Source: Ectothiorhodospiraceae bacterium
Lineage (GTDB): Bacteria > Pseudomonadota > Gammaproteobacteria > GCA-002705445 > GCA-002716945
Direction: 5' to 3'
DNA length: 64,000 nucleotides
Assembly (NCBI GenBank): GCA_019651095.1
Contig: BOXR01000002.1
Location: 1 to 64,000, forward strand
The translations under genes were made by a program, and so were the position numbers. This document shows, one piece after another, positions 9,297 to 16,367 of this stretch; the stretch's first letter is position 1, and every line of letters starts with the position of its first letter. A model generated the notes under the pieces. The model saw only the letters and a program-made list of their open reading frames with translations. It was not told where the DNA came from and ran no database searches.

Positions 9297-9860
9297 ATGG
9301 CAATAAGAATTAAAAGCAAGTGGTCAAAAACCGTAAAAAGAAAGAAGACACCAGAGGACTATGGTAGTGCCCTTTCCTTTATTTCATGGAGATTATCTTT
9401 AGATAAGGCGAAAACACTTCATGGTGAGGATTTTGAGTACGAGAATGATCATCAAAGAGTTTCTATAATTGTAGAGTATATGTCTTTTCAAGTTCATCTA
9501 GTTGATAGACTGCTGTTTGAGGATAATATGGATAGTGAATTTAGAGCTCAAGTCATGAACTCGCTTGGGAAACAATCAGCAAGAATTATGCAAGAGAATT
9601 GTGAGGATCTTTTTGGGCCAGGTGATTACAGGAAAGGGTATATCAATACACTTAATTTAAGATCGACTGAATACTCTGAATTTGAATTTTCAAGAAACGG
9701 CAGCAATTATTCTTTATACAGACACTTGTCAAAGAAATGTCAAGATGTCATGGGTTACAGTCAGACAAACAAATGGGTTATGGATCAAATCATAGATATC
9801 GATTCAGTTGAAATATTAAAGAAGATTCTTGAAGTTTATGATTCAGTAACGAAATCGTAG
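9297..9860 (+). CDS. Conserved-looking hypothetical protein in the dsr accessory block
   Basis: The 187-residue soluble protein has a basic N-terminus (IRIKSKWSKTVKRKKTPEDYG), then mostly helical sequence with several aromatic and acidic patches (FEYENDHQRVSIIVEYMSFQVHLVDRL, QENCEDLFGPGDYRKGY). There is no signal peptide or membrane segment. I do not recognise a family. Base composition matches its neighbours. It is the only plus-strand gene between 6.8 and 12.4 kb, diverging from the oxygenase gene with about 40 bp between starts and converging on the small gene at 9862. Its position suggests, without proving, a role tied to the sulfur-oxidation block. Confidence 0.6.
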   Translation: MAIRIKSKWSKTVKRKKTPEDYGSALSFISWRLSLDKAKTLHGEDFEYENDHQRVSIIVEYMSFQVHLVDRLLFEDNMDSEFRAQVMNSLGKQSARIMQENCEDLFGPGDYRKGYINTLNLRSTEYSEFEFSRNGSNYSLYRHLSKKCQDVMGYSQTNKWVMDQIIDIDSVEILKKILEVYDSVTKS

Positions 9861-9861
9861 G

Positions 9862-10056
9862 TCAGTCTTTAAACTTTTCTACGTTATCGAAATTATTATT
9901 CTTACCGTCTTCATATCCTGCTTGATATGCATCGGTTACTCTTTGCTCTTCTACTTCTGGTGCGTCTTGATAGCCTTCTTGCCAACCCAATATATATTGA
10001 TCGCTAGCATTCATTTTTTCAAGTTCAGTTACTTTATCAAAATATTCTTGATTCAT
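9862..10056 (-). CDS. Small acidic protein with repeated GY-D motifs
   Basis: The 64-residue product is acidic and carries two related segments, GWQEGYQDAPE and AYQAGYEDGKNN, recalling the AYQAGYxxG motif of ribosome modulation factor, though the rest does not match RMF. No signal or membrane segment is seen. It overlaps the upstream 77-residue gene by one base and is the last gene of the minus-strand operon starting at 12415. Unknown function. Confidence 0.55.
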   Translation of the reverse strand: MNQEYFDKVTELEKMNASDQYILGWQEGYQDAPEVEEQRVTDAYQAGYEDGKNNNFDNVEKFKD

Positions 10057-10289
10057 TATGTTCTTATCGACCCCTTTATTTGGTGAGCTATATCAACTAG
10101 TCTGTTAGCAAGTTTTTCATGCTCTTCTTTATACTCTTTGACAATTCCCTTCGGGTTATGGTGTATATCTTTCTCAGTGACTCCTTTCTCTCTTTCGAGT
10201 TCCATGAATTTCTTTTGAATTTCTAAAATCCTTGCAATAATTTCTTTTCTTTCTTTTTGTAGTTCTTTTTCATTAACTGCATCAGTCAT
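10056..10289 (-). CDS. Small coiled-coil protein
   Basis: The 77-residue product is charged and predicted helical throughout, with heptad-like spacing in KELQKERKEIIARILEI and EYKEEHEKLANRLVDI. A short His/Asn/Pro turn (DIHHNPKGI) separates the two helices, suggesting a helical hairpin. No known family was recognised. It overlaps both the DsrC-like gene upstream and the 64-residue gene downstream by one base each, so it is very likely co-translated and could be a binding partner of one of them. Confidence 0.55.
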   Translation of the reverse strand: MTDAVNEKELQKERKEIIARILEIQKKFMELEREKGVTEKDIHHNPKGIVKEYKEEHEKLANRLVDIAHQIKGSIRT

Positions 10290-10627
10290 TAATATCCACC
10301 TTTTCTCCTACTCTCAGGTAGACCGCCAATTCTCCCTGCTTGTTTACTAGGATTGCCGGGGAATAGATCAAACAATGCTTTTGAATCAATTTTCTCTCCC
10401 CACAACTTTCCCATATCTTTAATCATGTTCCTAGTGTTAGGCTGATTTTCTTTATTATTGATGAATTCATCTCGTAAATAGTTGATCACATCCCAGTGTT
10501 TTTGAGTAAGTTCAATACCTTCCTGCTGCGCGATAACCGAGGCCACTTCCTCCGTCCAGTCTTCGATATTTGTCAAAAAGCCTGTATCAGTAGTGGCTAT
10601 TTCTTGTCCATTTACCTCAACTTTCAT
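10289..10627 (-). CDS. DsrC/TusE-family protein lacking both conserved cysteines
   Basis: The start at ATG 10627 (MKVEVNGQEIATTDTGFL) aligns with the true DsrC at 16010 (MAIEVNGKSFETDEEGYL) and has a GAGG ribosome site; the in-frame TTG at 10633 is less likely. The 112-residue protein keeps the DsrC fold markers (EDWTEEVASVIAQQEGIELTQKHWDVINYLRDEF). The C-terminal arm reads SKQAGRIGGLPESRRKGGY: both Cys of the DsrC arm (KQAC and PTGC) are Gly, and no Cys occurs anywhere. It cannot carry sulfur as a persulfide or trisulfide. Cys-less DsrC homologues have been proposed as regulatory proteins because DsrC has a helix-turn-helix-like region; here that is an inference from sequence and location. 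Confidence 0.88.
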   Translation of the reverse strand: MKVEVNGQEIATTDTGFLTNIEDWTEEVASVIAQQEGIELTQKHWDVINYLRDEFINNKENQPNTRNMIKDMGKLWGEKIDSKALFDLFPGNPSKQAGRIGGLPESRRKGGY

Positions 10628-10713
10628 ATTCAAATCCTCATTTCTGAATTAATCAATATTGGAAAATTCTAATATACTAAAAAGTATAAGTCTAGAAGGT
10701 TGTTTCTAAATCT

Positions 10714-11391
10714 CTAGTCTTCTTTAAAATTATTTACAGCATCAATTGATTTATGCGGAAGGAAAATGCCACAACCATATAGTTTCTTGTCGCCCACGCC
10801 CTCTTCTTGTAGCTTGAGTGACTCCTCTTTAGACAAGTCAGCAATCATAAGTGATCTTGTATATAGTGTCTTTTTACCGAAGCTAATTACCATGGATCTT
10901 CCACAGAGTGCTTTTCTAATATTAATATTTAAGCCTCTTAATTCTTTTTGAATTATATTAAGAAAATCCTCTTCTGATGTTTTATGATCACTCATCACAA
11001 ACCTGCAGAACAAGTCTTTAACAACCAAGAAATTCTTAACTTTCGAGCTACCAATTTTTAATGTATTTCCAAAAAGCTTTATCTCTTTCCCTTCTATATC
11101 TTTAATATCATTAATTTGATTTTTATTGATGCGCATTATAAGCTTCGCTCTTTTTGATAAAGGTATATTCTCGCTATCAGGACGTACCCATCCGTTGCCT
11201 GACATCGGCCCGTGCAATGTTTGAATTGCATTTCTATTATCATTTTTGATTTCAGGGACAAGTTTTAGGATTTCTGAAGAGAGTTCGTATGCATGGTCAT
11301 ATGGAAGTTCTTTACAATCAACAGAAAACGATAATTCCGCCATATCTGAACTATCAGCTATTGGTTTTTTTTCTTCTTCCTCTTGCCACAT
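10714..11391 (-). CDS. Cas6/Cmx6-family (RAMP) RNA-endonuclease-like protein, no CRISPR nearby
   Basis: The 225-residue protein matches the Cas6/Cmx6 (type I-MYXAN) pattern. Near the N-terminus is SFSVDCKELPYDHAYELSS, with a His at about residue 33. The middle has TLHGPMSGNGW and RAKLIMRI, and the C-terminus has the signature DLSKEESLKLQEEGVGD followed by YGCGIFLPHK, the glycine-rich RNA-binding loop. Cas6 proteins cut CRISPR precursor RNA. No repeat array and no other cas gene is present in this window. It is 3 bp downstream of the 64-residue gene at 11394 and upstream of the Cys-less DsrC-like gene, so it belongs to a sulfur-metabolism operon and probably acts on another RNA, or only binds RNA. 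Family call good; function unknown. Confidence 0.75.
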   Translation of the reverse strand: MWQEEEEKKPIADSSDMAELSFSVDCKELPYDHAYELSSEILKLVPEIKNDNRNAIQTLHGPMSGNGWVRPDSENIPLSKRAKLIMRINKNQINDIKDIEGKEIKLFGNTLKIGSSKVKNFLVVKDLFCRFVMSDHKTSEEDFLNIIQKELRGLNINIRKALCGRSMVISFGKKTLYTRSLMIADLSKEESLKLQEEGVGDKKLYGCGIFLPHKSIDAVNNFKED

Positions 11392-11393
11392 AT

Positions 11394-11588
11394 TTAGTCT
11401 CTTATATAACCACTGAAGACACTTTCAACACGGTCTTGCCAATTCTCTGGAGTATCTGGAAAGGGTGGTTTCAAATCAAACCTTATAAACATTTCTCCTT
11501 CGACAGCTTTCTGTCTGACGACTTCCAAAAACTCGTCAAATGTCTCGACATCTTTGTGTTCTATTAGCAGCGTACTGAGATAAAGCAT
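11394..11588 (-). CDS. Small hypothetical protein coupled to the TauD-like gene
   Basis: The 64-residue acidic protein (MLYLSTLLIEHKDVETFDEF, PPFPDTPENWQDRVESVF) has no signal or clear motif and no recognised family. Its ATG overlaps the stop of the TauD-like gene by one base and its stop is followed 2 bp later by the Cas6-like gene. This spacing makes a translationally coupled three-gene core very likely. It may be a small adaptor. Confidence 0.5.
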   Translation of the reverse strand: MLYLSTLLIEHKDVETFDEFLEVVRQKAVEGEMFIRFDLKPPFPDTPENWQDRVESVFSGYIRD

Positions 11589-12415
11589 TATAACCTCTCG
11601 TAAGATCTGATCCTTAAAAGTTTTCTTTTTACCTTATCATCTTTGAATGCCTTTCTTCCATGTAAAATGTTGTTAGTTATAATCCCTTCATTTTTTTGTA
11701 ACTTGTACGTTAAAGAATATTTGGCGCAATCATTTTCTATAATTTCTTTCAGCTTTATTATGGCAGGACTAGCCTTTGCACTTGTGCCAATGTTATCTTT
11801 TCGCATAGAGAACCTCATGTGTAATCTTCTATACTTATTTTTGAAAGAGAAAATATAAGTTGAGATCTCTGGTCTCGATGTGTCTTTGCTCGCGGGTATA
11901 GTTAACGCGTCTTCAGCCATTAAATTATTTATATCGTCATTTCTTAAGAGGTATTCTCTCAAAACTAATTCATGATCAAGTAAATAATTCTCGCCTCCTT
12001 GGGTTGCTGGGTTGACACAATGAAGGAGCCAAGAAAAAATTGATTTTTTATCATAGTAACCATCAGTATGCCAATTAAGTAGCTTATCTGTATACGGTAT
12101 ATAATTTATTTTGCTGTTTTGTAAAGGTGTAATTGTACTGATTTCACTCGATTCTATGTTGTTGCAATCATAAGTTTTCATCCCAACTAATTCGACAAAT
12201 TTTAAAAGATTAGTATTAGACTTTAATGCGATCTTAGATGAATATATGCAGCTATTATATTTATAGATTGTCTCTTTGATCTTAGCAATCTCAGAGGTTT
12301 TTACATTATTTATGTCATGGATATTTACTAATATACCATCACTATTCTGAGGGATATTCTTCTCTTTTTCCTCTGCCCATCTTAGAAATTCTGCTGATTT
12401 TGCTGTAAATATCAT
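11588..12415 (-). CDS. TauD/TfdA-like Fe(II)/2-oxoglutarate dioxygenase
   Basis: The 275-residue protein has the TauD-family iron motif WHTDGYY (HxD), a distal His in NNILHGRKAF and the 2-oxoglutarate Arg in LLRIRSYERL. Relatives act on taurine, sulfonates, carnitine precursors or amino-acid-like compounds; the substrate here cannot be read. It diverges from dsrA with about 145 bp between starts and leads the minus-strand operon that also encodes the Cas6-like and Cys-less DsrC-like proteins. A sulfonate substrate that would feed sulfite to the pathway is attractive but unproven. Confidence 0.82.
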   Translation of the reverse strand: MIFTAKSAEFLRWAEEKEKNIPQNSDGILVNIHDINNVKTSEIAKIKETIYKYNSCIYSSKIALKSNTNLLKFVELVGMKTYDCNNIESSEISTITPLQNSKINYIPYTDKLLNWHTDGYYDKKSIFSWLLHCVNPATQGGENYLLDHELVLREYLLRNDDINNLMAEDALTIPASKDTSRPEISTYIFSFKNKYRRLHMRFSMRKDNIGTSAKASPAIIKLKEIIENDCAKYSLTYKLQKNEGIITNNILHGRKAFKDDKVKRKLLRIRSYERL

Positions 12416-12492
12416 ACTTTTATATATTGTTAATTTTTAGGTCATTTTAATACTTGTTTTTTATGATAATTCCATGCAATATTAACTTCACG

Positions 12493-12520
12493 TGGACATA
12501 TTAGAAATCAATGATAAAAT
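12493..12520 (+). promoter_or_regulatory. Candidate sigma-70 promoter for the dsr operon
   Basis: TGGACA (12493-12498), 16 bp, then TAAAAT (12515-12520), about 40 bp upstream of the GTG start of dsrA. Both boxes match the consensus in five of six positions. It lies in the 144-bp region shared with the divergent TauD-like gene. Confidence 0.4.
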
Positions 12521-12559
12521 AATATACATTGGAAACCAAAGGATTTTAGGGGAATATTT

Positions 12560-13816
12560 GTGAAAAAACATGATACACCGATGATTGATGAGCTAGAGAA
12601 TGGCCCATGGCCTAGCTTCATCAGTGGCATAAAAAGACTCAGAGATACACATCCAGAAAAAAGAATTAATGAGATGACAAATGACCTTCTTGGTCAGTTG
12701 GAGCATTCATACGAAACACGTAAAGGTTACTGGAAAGGCGGGACAGTAAGTGTATACGGCTACGGAGGCGGTATCATACCAAGATTCTCAGAAGTGGGTA
12801 GTGCCTTTCCTGCATCCAAAGAATTTCATACATTAAGAGTCCAACCACCTGCGGGTAATTTCTACTCAACAAGCATGTTAAGACAGCTTGCAGATAGTTG
12901 GGAGAAACATGGATCTGGTTTGGTAACATTCCATGGACAAACAGGTAATATCATGTTCATTGGATCAACTACAGAAAACACACAACATTTCTTTGATGAG
13001 ATCAATGATTATGGATTTGACCTTGGTGGTGCTGGACCTTGCGTAAGAACAGCAATGTCATGCGTTGGCGCTGGACGTTGTGAGATGTCTAATGTAAATG
13101 AACATAAAGCTCACAGACTCCTAGTTAATAACTTTACTGACGATGTGCACAGACCTGCCTTACCATACAAATTCAAATTCAAAGTTTCAGGTTGTCCAAA
13201 TGATTGCATGAACTCCATTGAGAGAGCTGACATGTCAGTGATAGGAACATGGAGAGATGATATTAAAGTAGATCAAGAAGAGTTTAAAAAGTATGTCGAG
13301 ATGAAAGGACGTAAGTACGTCATTGATAATATTGTTACGAGATGTCCTACTAACGCAATCTCATTGAATGATGATGATTCAATTCAAATTGATAATCAAA
13401 ACTGCGTTAAGTGTATGCACTGTCTAAATGTTGTCCCTAAAGCACTTCAATGTGGAGATGATAAAGGTGTAACAATACTCATTGGTGGTAAAAGAACTCT
13501 TAAAATCGGTGATTTGATGGGCACAGTTATTGTTCCATTTATGAAGCTTGAAAAAGAAGAGGATTGGGAGAGACTAGTCGAGATTGCAGAAGAGACGATT
13601 GATTTTTGGGCTGATAATGCCCTTGAACATGAGAGATGCGGTGAGATGATTGAAAGAATTGGGCTTGTGAATTTCCTAGAAGGAGTTGGTATTGACGTAG
13701 ATCCAAACATGGTGGCTAATCCGAGAGAAAGTTCTTACGTCAGAACAGATGACTGGGATGACGAAGCTGTCAAATGGTATGAAAAAGCCGATCAACGTGA
13801 AAAGGATTCAGCATAA
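12560..13816 (+). CDS. dsrA: Reverse-type dissimilatory sulfite reductase, alpha subunit
   Basis: The GTG start at 12560 has an AGGGGA ribosome site and gives 418 residues, the usual length. The protein follows Allochromatium DsrA closely from HDTPMIDELENGPWPSFISG onward. Siroheme-[4Fe-4S] ligands lie in SCVGAGRCE and SGCPNDCMN, and an inserted ferredoxin domain has CVKCMHCLN. With DsrB it oxidises DsrC-bound sulfane sulfur to sulfite in the cytoplasm when run in the oxidative direction. The neighbouring dsrEFH and dsrL genes mark the oxidative type. It overlaps dsrB by one base. No frameshift. Confidence 0.97.
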   Translation: MKKHDTPMIDELENGPWPSFISGIKRLRDTHPEKRINEMTNDLLGQLEHSYETRKGYWKGGTVSVYGYGGGIIPRFSEVGSAFPASKEFHTLRVQPPAGNFYSTSMLRQLADSWEKHGSGLVTFHGQTGNIMFIGSTTENTQHFFDEINDYGFDLGGAGPCVRTAMSCVGAGRCEMSNVNEHKAHRLLVNNFTDDVHRPALPYKFKFKVSGCPNDCMNSIERADMSVIGTWRDDIKVDQEEFKKYVEMKGRKYVIDNIVTRCPTNAISLNDDDSIQIDNQNCVKCMHCLNVVPKALQCGDDKGVTILIGGKRTLKIGDLMGTVIVPFMKLEKEEDWERLVEIAEETIDFWADNALEHERCGEMIERIGLVNFLEGVGIDVDPNMVANPRESSYVRTDDWDDEAVKWYEKADQREKDSA

Positions 13817-14901
13817 TGAGTGAGAGTGCAAAAAAAGAGATGAGAACACCGATTGAGACTGGATGTCCTGATGGTTTTCAATACATGCATCCTACGATGC
13901 GAAAAAACTTTGGTCAATGGAAATACCATGAACACCCAAGACCAGGGGTTCTAGTACATGTAGCTCATAGTGGTGAGGAAATTTGGACTGTAAGGGCTGG
14001 AACACAACGTATATTAGACGTATTCACATTGAGGACTCTATGTGACATTGGTGATGAGTTTGCAGATGGATATGTAAGATTTACCATCAGAAGTAACATT
14101 GAGTATATGGTTAGTGACAAAGATAAAGTTCAACCATTAATTGATGCTCTAGAGAAGGAAGGTTTTATAGTCGGGGGAACAAAAAATTCAGTTGCAATGA
14201 TTTCTCATACTCAAGGTTGGTTACATTGTGATATTCCTGGTACTGACGCATCTGGCGTCGTTAAAGCAATGATGGATGAACTAATTGATGAATTCAGAAA
14301 TAATGACATGCCTAATCGTGTTCATTTGACTACATCTTGCTGTCAAATTAACTGTGGTGGACAAGGTGATATTGCAATAAATATCCAGCATACAAAACCA
14401 CCAAAAATTAATCATGACTTGGTTTCAAATGTATGTGAAAGACCATCTGTGGTCGCGCGTTGTCCAGTGGCTGCTATCAGACCTGCAATGGTAAATGGTA
14501 AACCTTCTTTAGAAGTTGATGAAAAAAAATGTATCTGTTGTGGTGCGTGCTTCCCACCATGTCCTCCTATGCAGATTAATGATCCAGAGCACAGTAAACT
14601 GGCAATATGGGTTGGTGGAAATCACTCTAATGCTAGAAGTAAACCATCTTTTCAGAAACTTGTCGCAGCTGGTATTCCTAATAATCCACCAAGATGGCCT
14701 GAAGCAACAGCAATTGTAAAACGAATTTTATCTGCATATAAAGAAGATGCTCGTGATTGGGAGAGAATCAACGACTGGATTGAGAGAATAGGTTGGCCAA
14801 GATTTTTTGAACTTACTGAACTACCATTCACAAAATATCATATTGATAATTGGCGTGGTGGCAGAAAAACTCTCAACTCATCGGCATACGTTAGATTCTA
14901 A
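13816..14901 (+). CDS. dsrB: Reverse-type dissimilatory sulfite reductase, beta subunit
   Basis: The 361-residue DsrB has the siroheme-cluster Cys pattern (SCCQINCGGQGDIA), a ferredoxin domain with CICCGACFPPCPP, and an RCPVAAIRP second cluster segment. It forms the alpha2beta2 enzyme with DsrA; one subunit type holds the catalytic siroheme. Its ATG overlaps the dsrA stop (TAATG). Length and motifs are normal and the frame is intact. Confidence 0.97.
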   Translation: MSESAKKEMRTPIETGCPDGFQYMHPTMRKNFGQWKYHEHPRPGVLVHVAHSGEEIWTVRAGTQRILDVFTLRTLCDIGDEFADGYVRFTIRSNIEYMVSDKDKVQPLIDALEKEGFIVGGTKNSVAMISHTQGWLHCDIPGTDASGVVKAMMDELIDEFRNNDMPNRVHLTTSCCQINCGGQGDIAINIQHTKPPKINHDLVSNVCERPSVVARCPVAAIRPAMVNGKPSLEVDEKKCICCGACFPPCPPMQINDPEHSKLAIWVGGNHSNARSKPSFQKLVAAGIPNNPPRWPEATAIVKRILSAYKEDARDWERINDWIERIGWPRFFELTELPFTKYHIDNWRGGRKTLNSSAYVRF

Positions 14902-14913
14902 TTACCAGCTATC

Positions 14914-15306
14914 ATGAAGTTTGGAGTTTTAATTAACGAGGGCCCTTACCAACATCAAGCTTCTGACACTGCCTACAAATTCATAGAGGCTGCGATCGAA
15001 GAAGGACACGAGATATTTAGAGTTTTCTTCTATCATGATGGTGTTAATAACGGCACTCGATTGGCTACACCTCCTCAAGACGATAGGCACATTCCTAATC
15101 GTTGGACTGAATTAGCTGAGAAACATGACCTTGATCTTGTACTCTGTGTAGCAGCAGCTCAAAGAAGAGGAATGGTAGATGAAGATGAGATGAAAAGAAA
15201 TAGCAAAGACGCCAACAATATCGCAGGCAAATTTAGAATATCAGGGTTAGGCCAGTTAATAGAAGCAGGCATACAAGCCGATAGAATGATTACATTTGGT
15301 GATTGA
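14914..15306 (+). CDS. dsrE: DsrE sulfurtransferase subunit
   Basis: The 130-residue DsrE-family protein keeps the active Cys in LDLVLCVAAAQRRG, matching the conserved Cys of Allochromatium DsrE that accepts persulfide sulfur. DsrE, DsrF and DsrH form a hexamer that hands sulfur to DsrC. Presence of dsrEFH separates sulfur oxidisers from sulfate reducers. It starts 12 bp after dsrB. Confidence 0.95.
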   Translation: MKFGVLINEGPYQHQASDTAYKFIEAAIEEGHEIFRVFFYHDGVNNGTRLATPPQDDRHIPNRWTELAEKHDLDLVLCVAAAQRRGMVDEDEMKRNSKDANNIAGKFRISGLGQLIEAGIQADRMITFGD

Positions 15307-15308
15307 AC

Positions 15309-15695
15309 ATGGAAGATCAAGAGTTAGAATCAGGAATCGTAAAAAAATTCATCTATGTGAATAGAAAAGCTCCACACGGAACAATCTATGCACACGAAGC
15401 TCTTGAAGTAGTGCTGATCGCTGCTGCATTCGAGCAAGATGTATCTCTAGCATTCATTGATGATGGAGTGTATCAACTCAAAAAAGGTCAGAATACAGAC
15501 GGTATAGCAACTAAAAATTTTACTAAAACATTTGGAGCTTTAGAAATGTATGACGTTGAAAAGTTATATGTAGAAAAAGAGTCTCTAGAAGAACGCGGTC
15601 TCAGCGAAGATGATTTGTCTGTCGATGTCGAAGTTCTAGCATCTTCAGACTTAAAAAAACTATTTAATGAATCTGAGGTATTTTTTAATTTCTAA
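15309..15695 (+). CDS. dsrF: DsrF sulfurtransferase-complex subunit
   Basis: The likely start is ATG 15309 (MEDQELESG), 2 bp after dsrE; a TTG at 15303 in the same frame would overlap dsrE. The roughly 128-residue protein has the DsrE/F-like fold (KKFIYVNRKAPHGTIYAHEALE, SLAFIDDGVYQL) and no Cys at all, consistent with a structural role in the DsrEFH hexamer. Confidence 0.93.
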   Translation: MEDQELESGIVKKFIYVNRKAPHGTIYAHEALEVVLIAAAFEQDVSLAFIDDGVYQLKKGQNTDGIATKNFTKTFGALEMYDVEKLYVEKESLEERGLSEDDLSVDVEVLASSDLKKLFNESEVFFNF

Positions 15696-15997
15696 TGTTA
15701 CACACAATTAACAAATCGCCTTTTGAAAAGGATAGTCTCAAGACTTGTTTAAGATATGCAGAGAAGGGCTCGTCAGTATTATTTATCGAGGATGCAGTGT
15801 ATGCATGCACAAAAGGAACAATTTTTGAAAAGCAGATATCTGATAACCATGGAAATATTAGTTTTTATGTACTAGGACCAGATCTTGAAGCAAGAGGGCT
15901 TGATAATTCAAATTTAACAAATAATATAGAAATTATAGATTATAAAGGTTTCGTTAAACTTGTAGCTGATAACGAAAAAACTCAAAATTGGCTTTAA
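15695..15997 (+). CDS. dsrH: DsrH sulfurtransferase-complex subunit
   Basis: The 100-residue DsrH/TusB-family protein opens MLHTINKSPFEKDSLKTCLRYA. The Cys near residue 18 matches Cys20 of Allochromatium DsrH. The ending VADNEKTQNWL is typical. It completes the DsrEFH hexamer. Its ATG overlaps the dsrF stop by one base. Confidence 0.93.
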   Translation: MLHTINKSPFEKDSLKTCLRYAEKGSSVLFIEDAVYACTKGTIFEKQISDNHGNISFYVLGPDLEARGLDNSNLTNNIEIIDYKGFVKLVADNEKTQNWL

Positions 15998-16009
15998 CAG
16001 GAGAGAAAG

Positions 16010-16342
16010 ATGGCAATTGAAGTAAATGGCAAATCTTTTGAAACAGACGAAGAGGGTTATTTAGCTAACCTCAACGACTGGGAAAAAGACGTAGCGACAG
16101 TAATGGCAAAAGAAGATGATATTGATCTTTCAGAGGATCACTGGGAAATTATAAACTTTCTTCGTGAATACTATGAAGAGTATCAAATTGCACCAGCTGT
16201 AAGAGTTCTTACAAAAGCTGTTGGCAAGAAACTTGGTAAAGATAAAGGAAACAGTAAATACTTGTATGAACTTTTCCCTTATGGACCAGGTAAACAAGCA
16301 TGTAAATTTGCAGGTCTTCCTAAACCTACTGGTTGCGTATAA
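16010..16342 (+). CDS. dsrC: DsrC sulfur carrier with both arm cysteines
   Basis: The 110-residue protein has an AGGAG ribosome site 12 bp after dsrH. The C-terminal arm GPGKQACKFAGLPKPTGCV has the two Cys separated by ten residues and the penultimate Cys, the hallmark of functional DsrC. It carries sulfur as a persulfide or trisulfide to DsrAB and interacts with DsrMKJOP. Compare the Cys-less paralogue at 10289 on the other strand. Confidence 0.97.
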   Translation: MAIEVNGKSFETDEEGYLANLNDWEKDVATVMAKEDDIDLSEDHWEIINFLREYYEEYQIAPAVRVLTKAVGKKLGKDKGNSKYLYELFPYGPGKQACKFAGLPKPTGCV

Positions 16343-16367
16343 GTAATCATAAGGTCAGGGAAAGGCA

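Noticed and set aside
10766-10951. Plus-strand open frame opposite the Cas6-like gene
   Set aside because: It mirrors the coding strand's codon pattern and has no motif or ribosome site.
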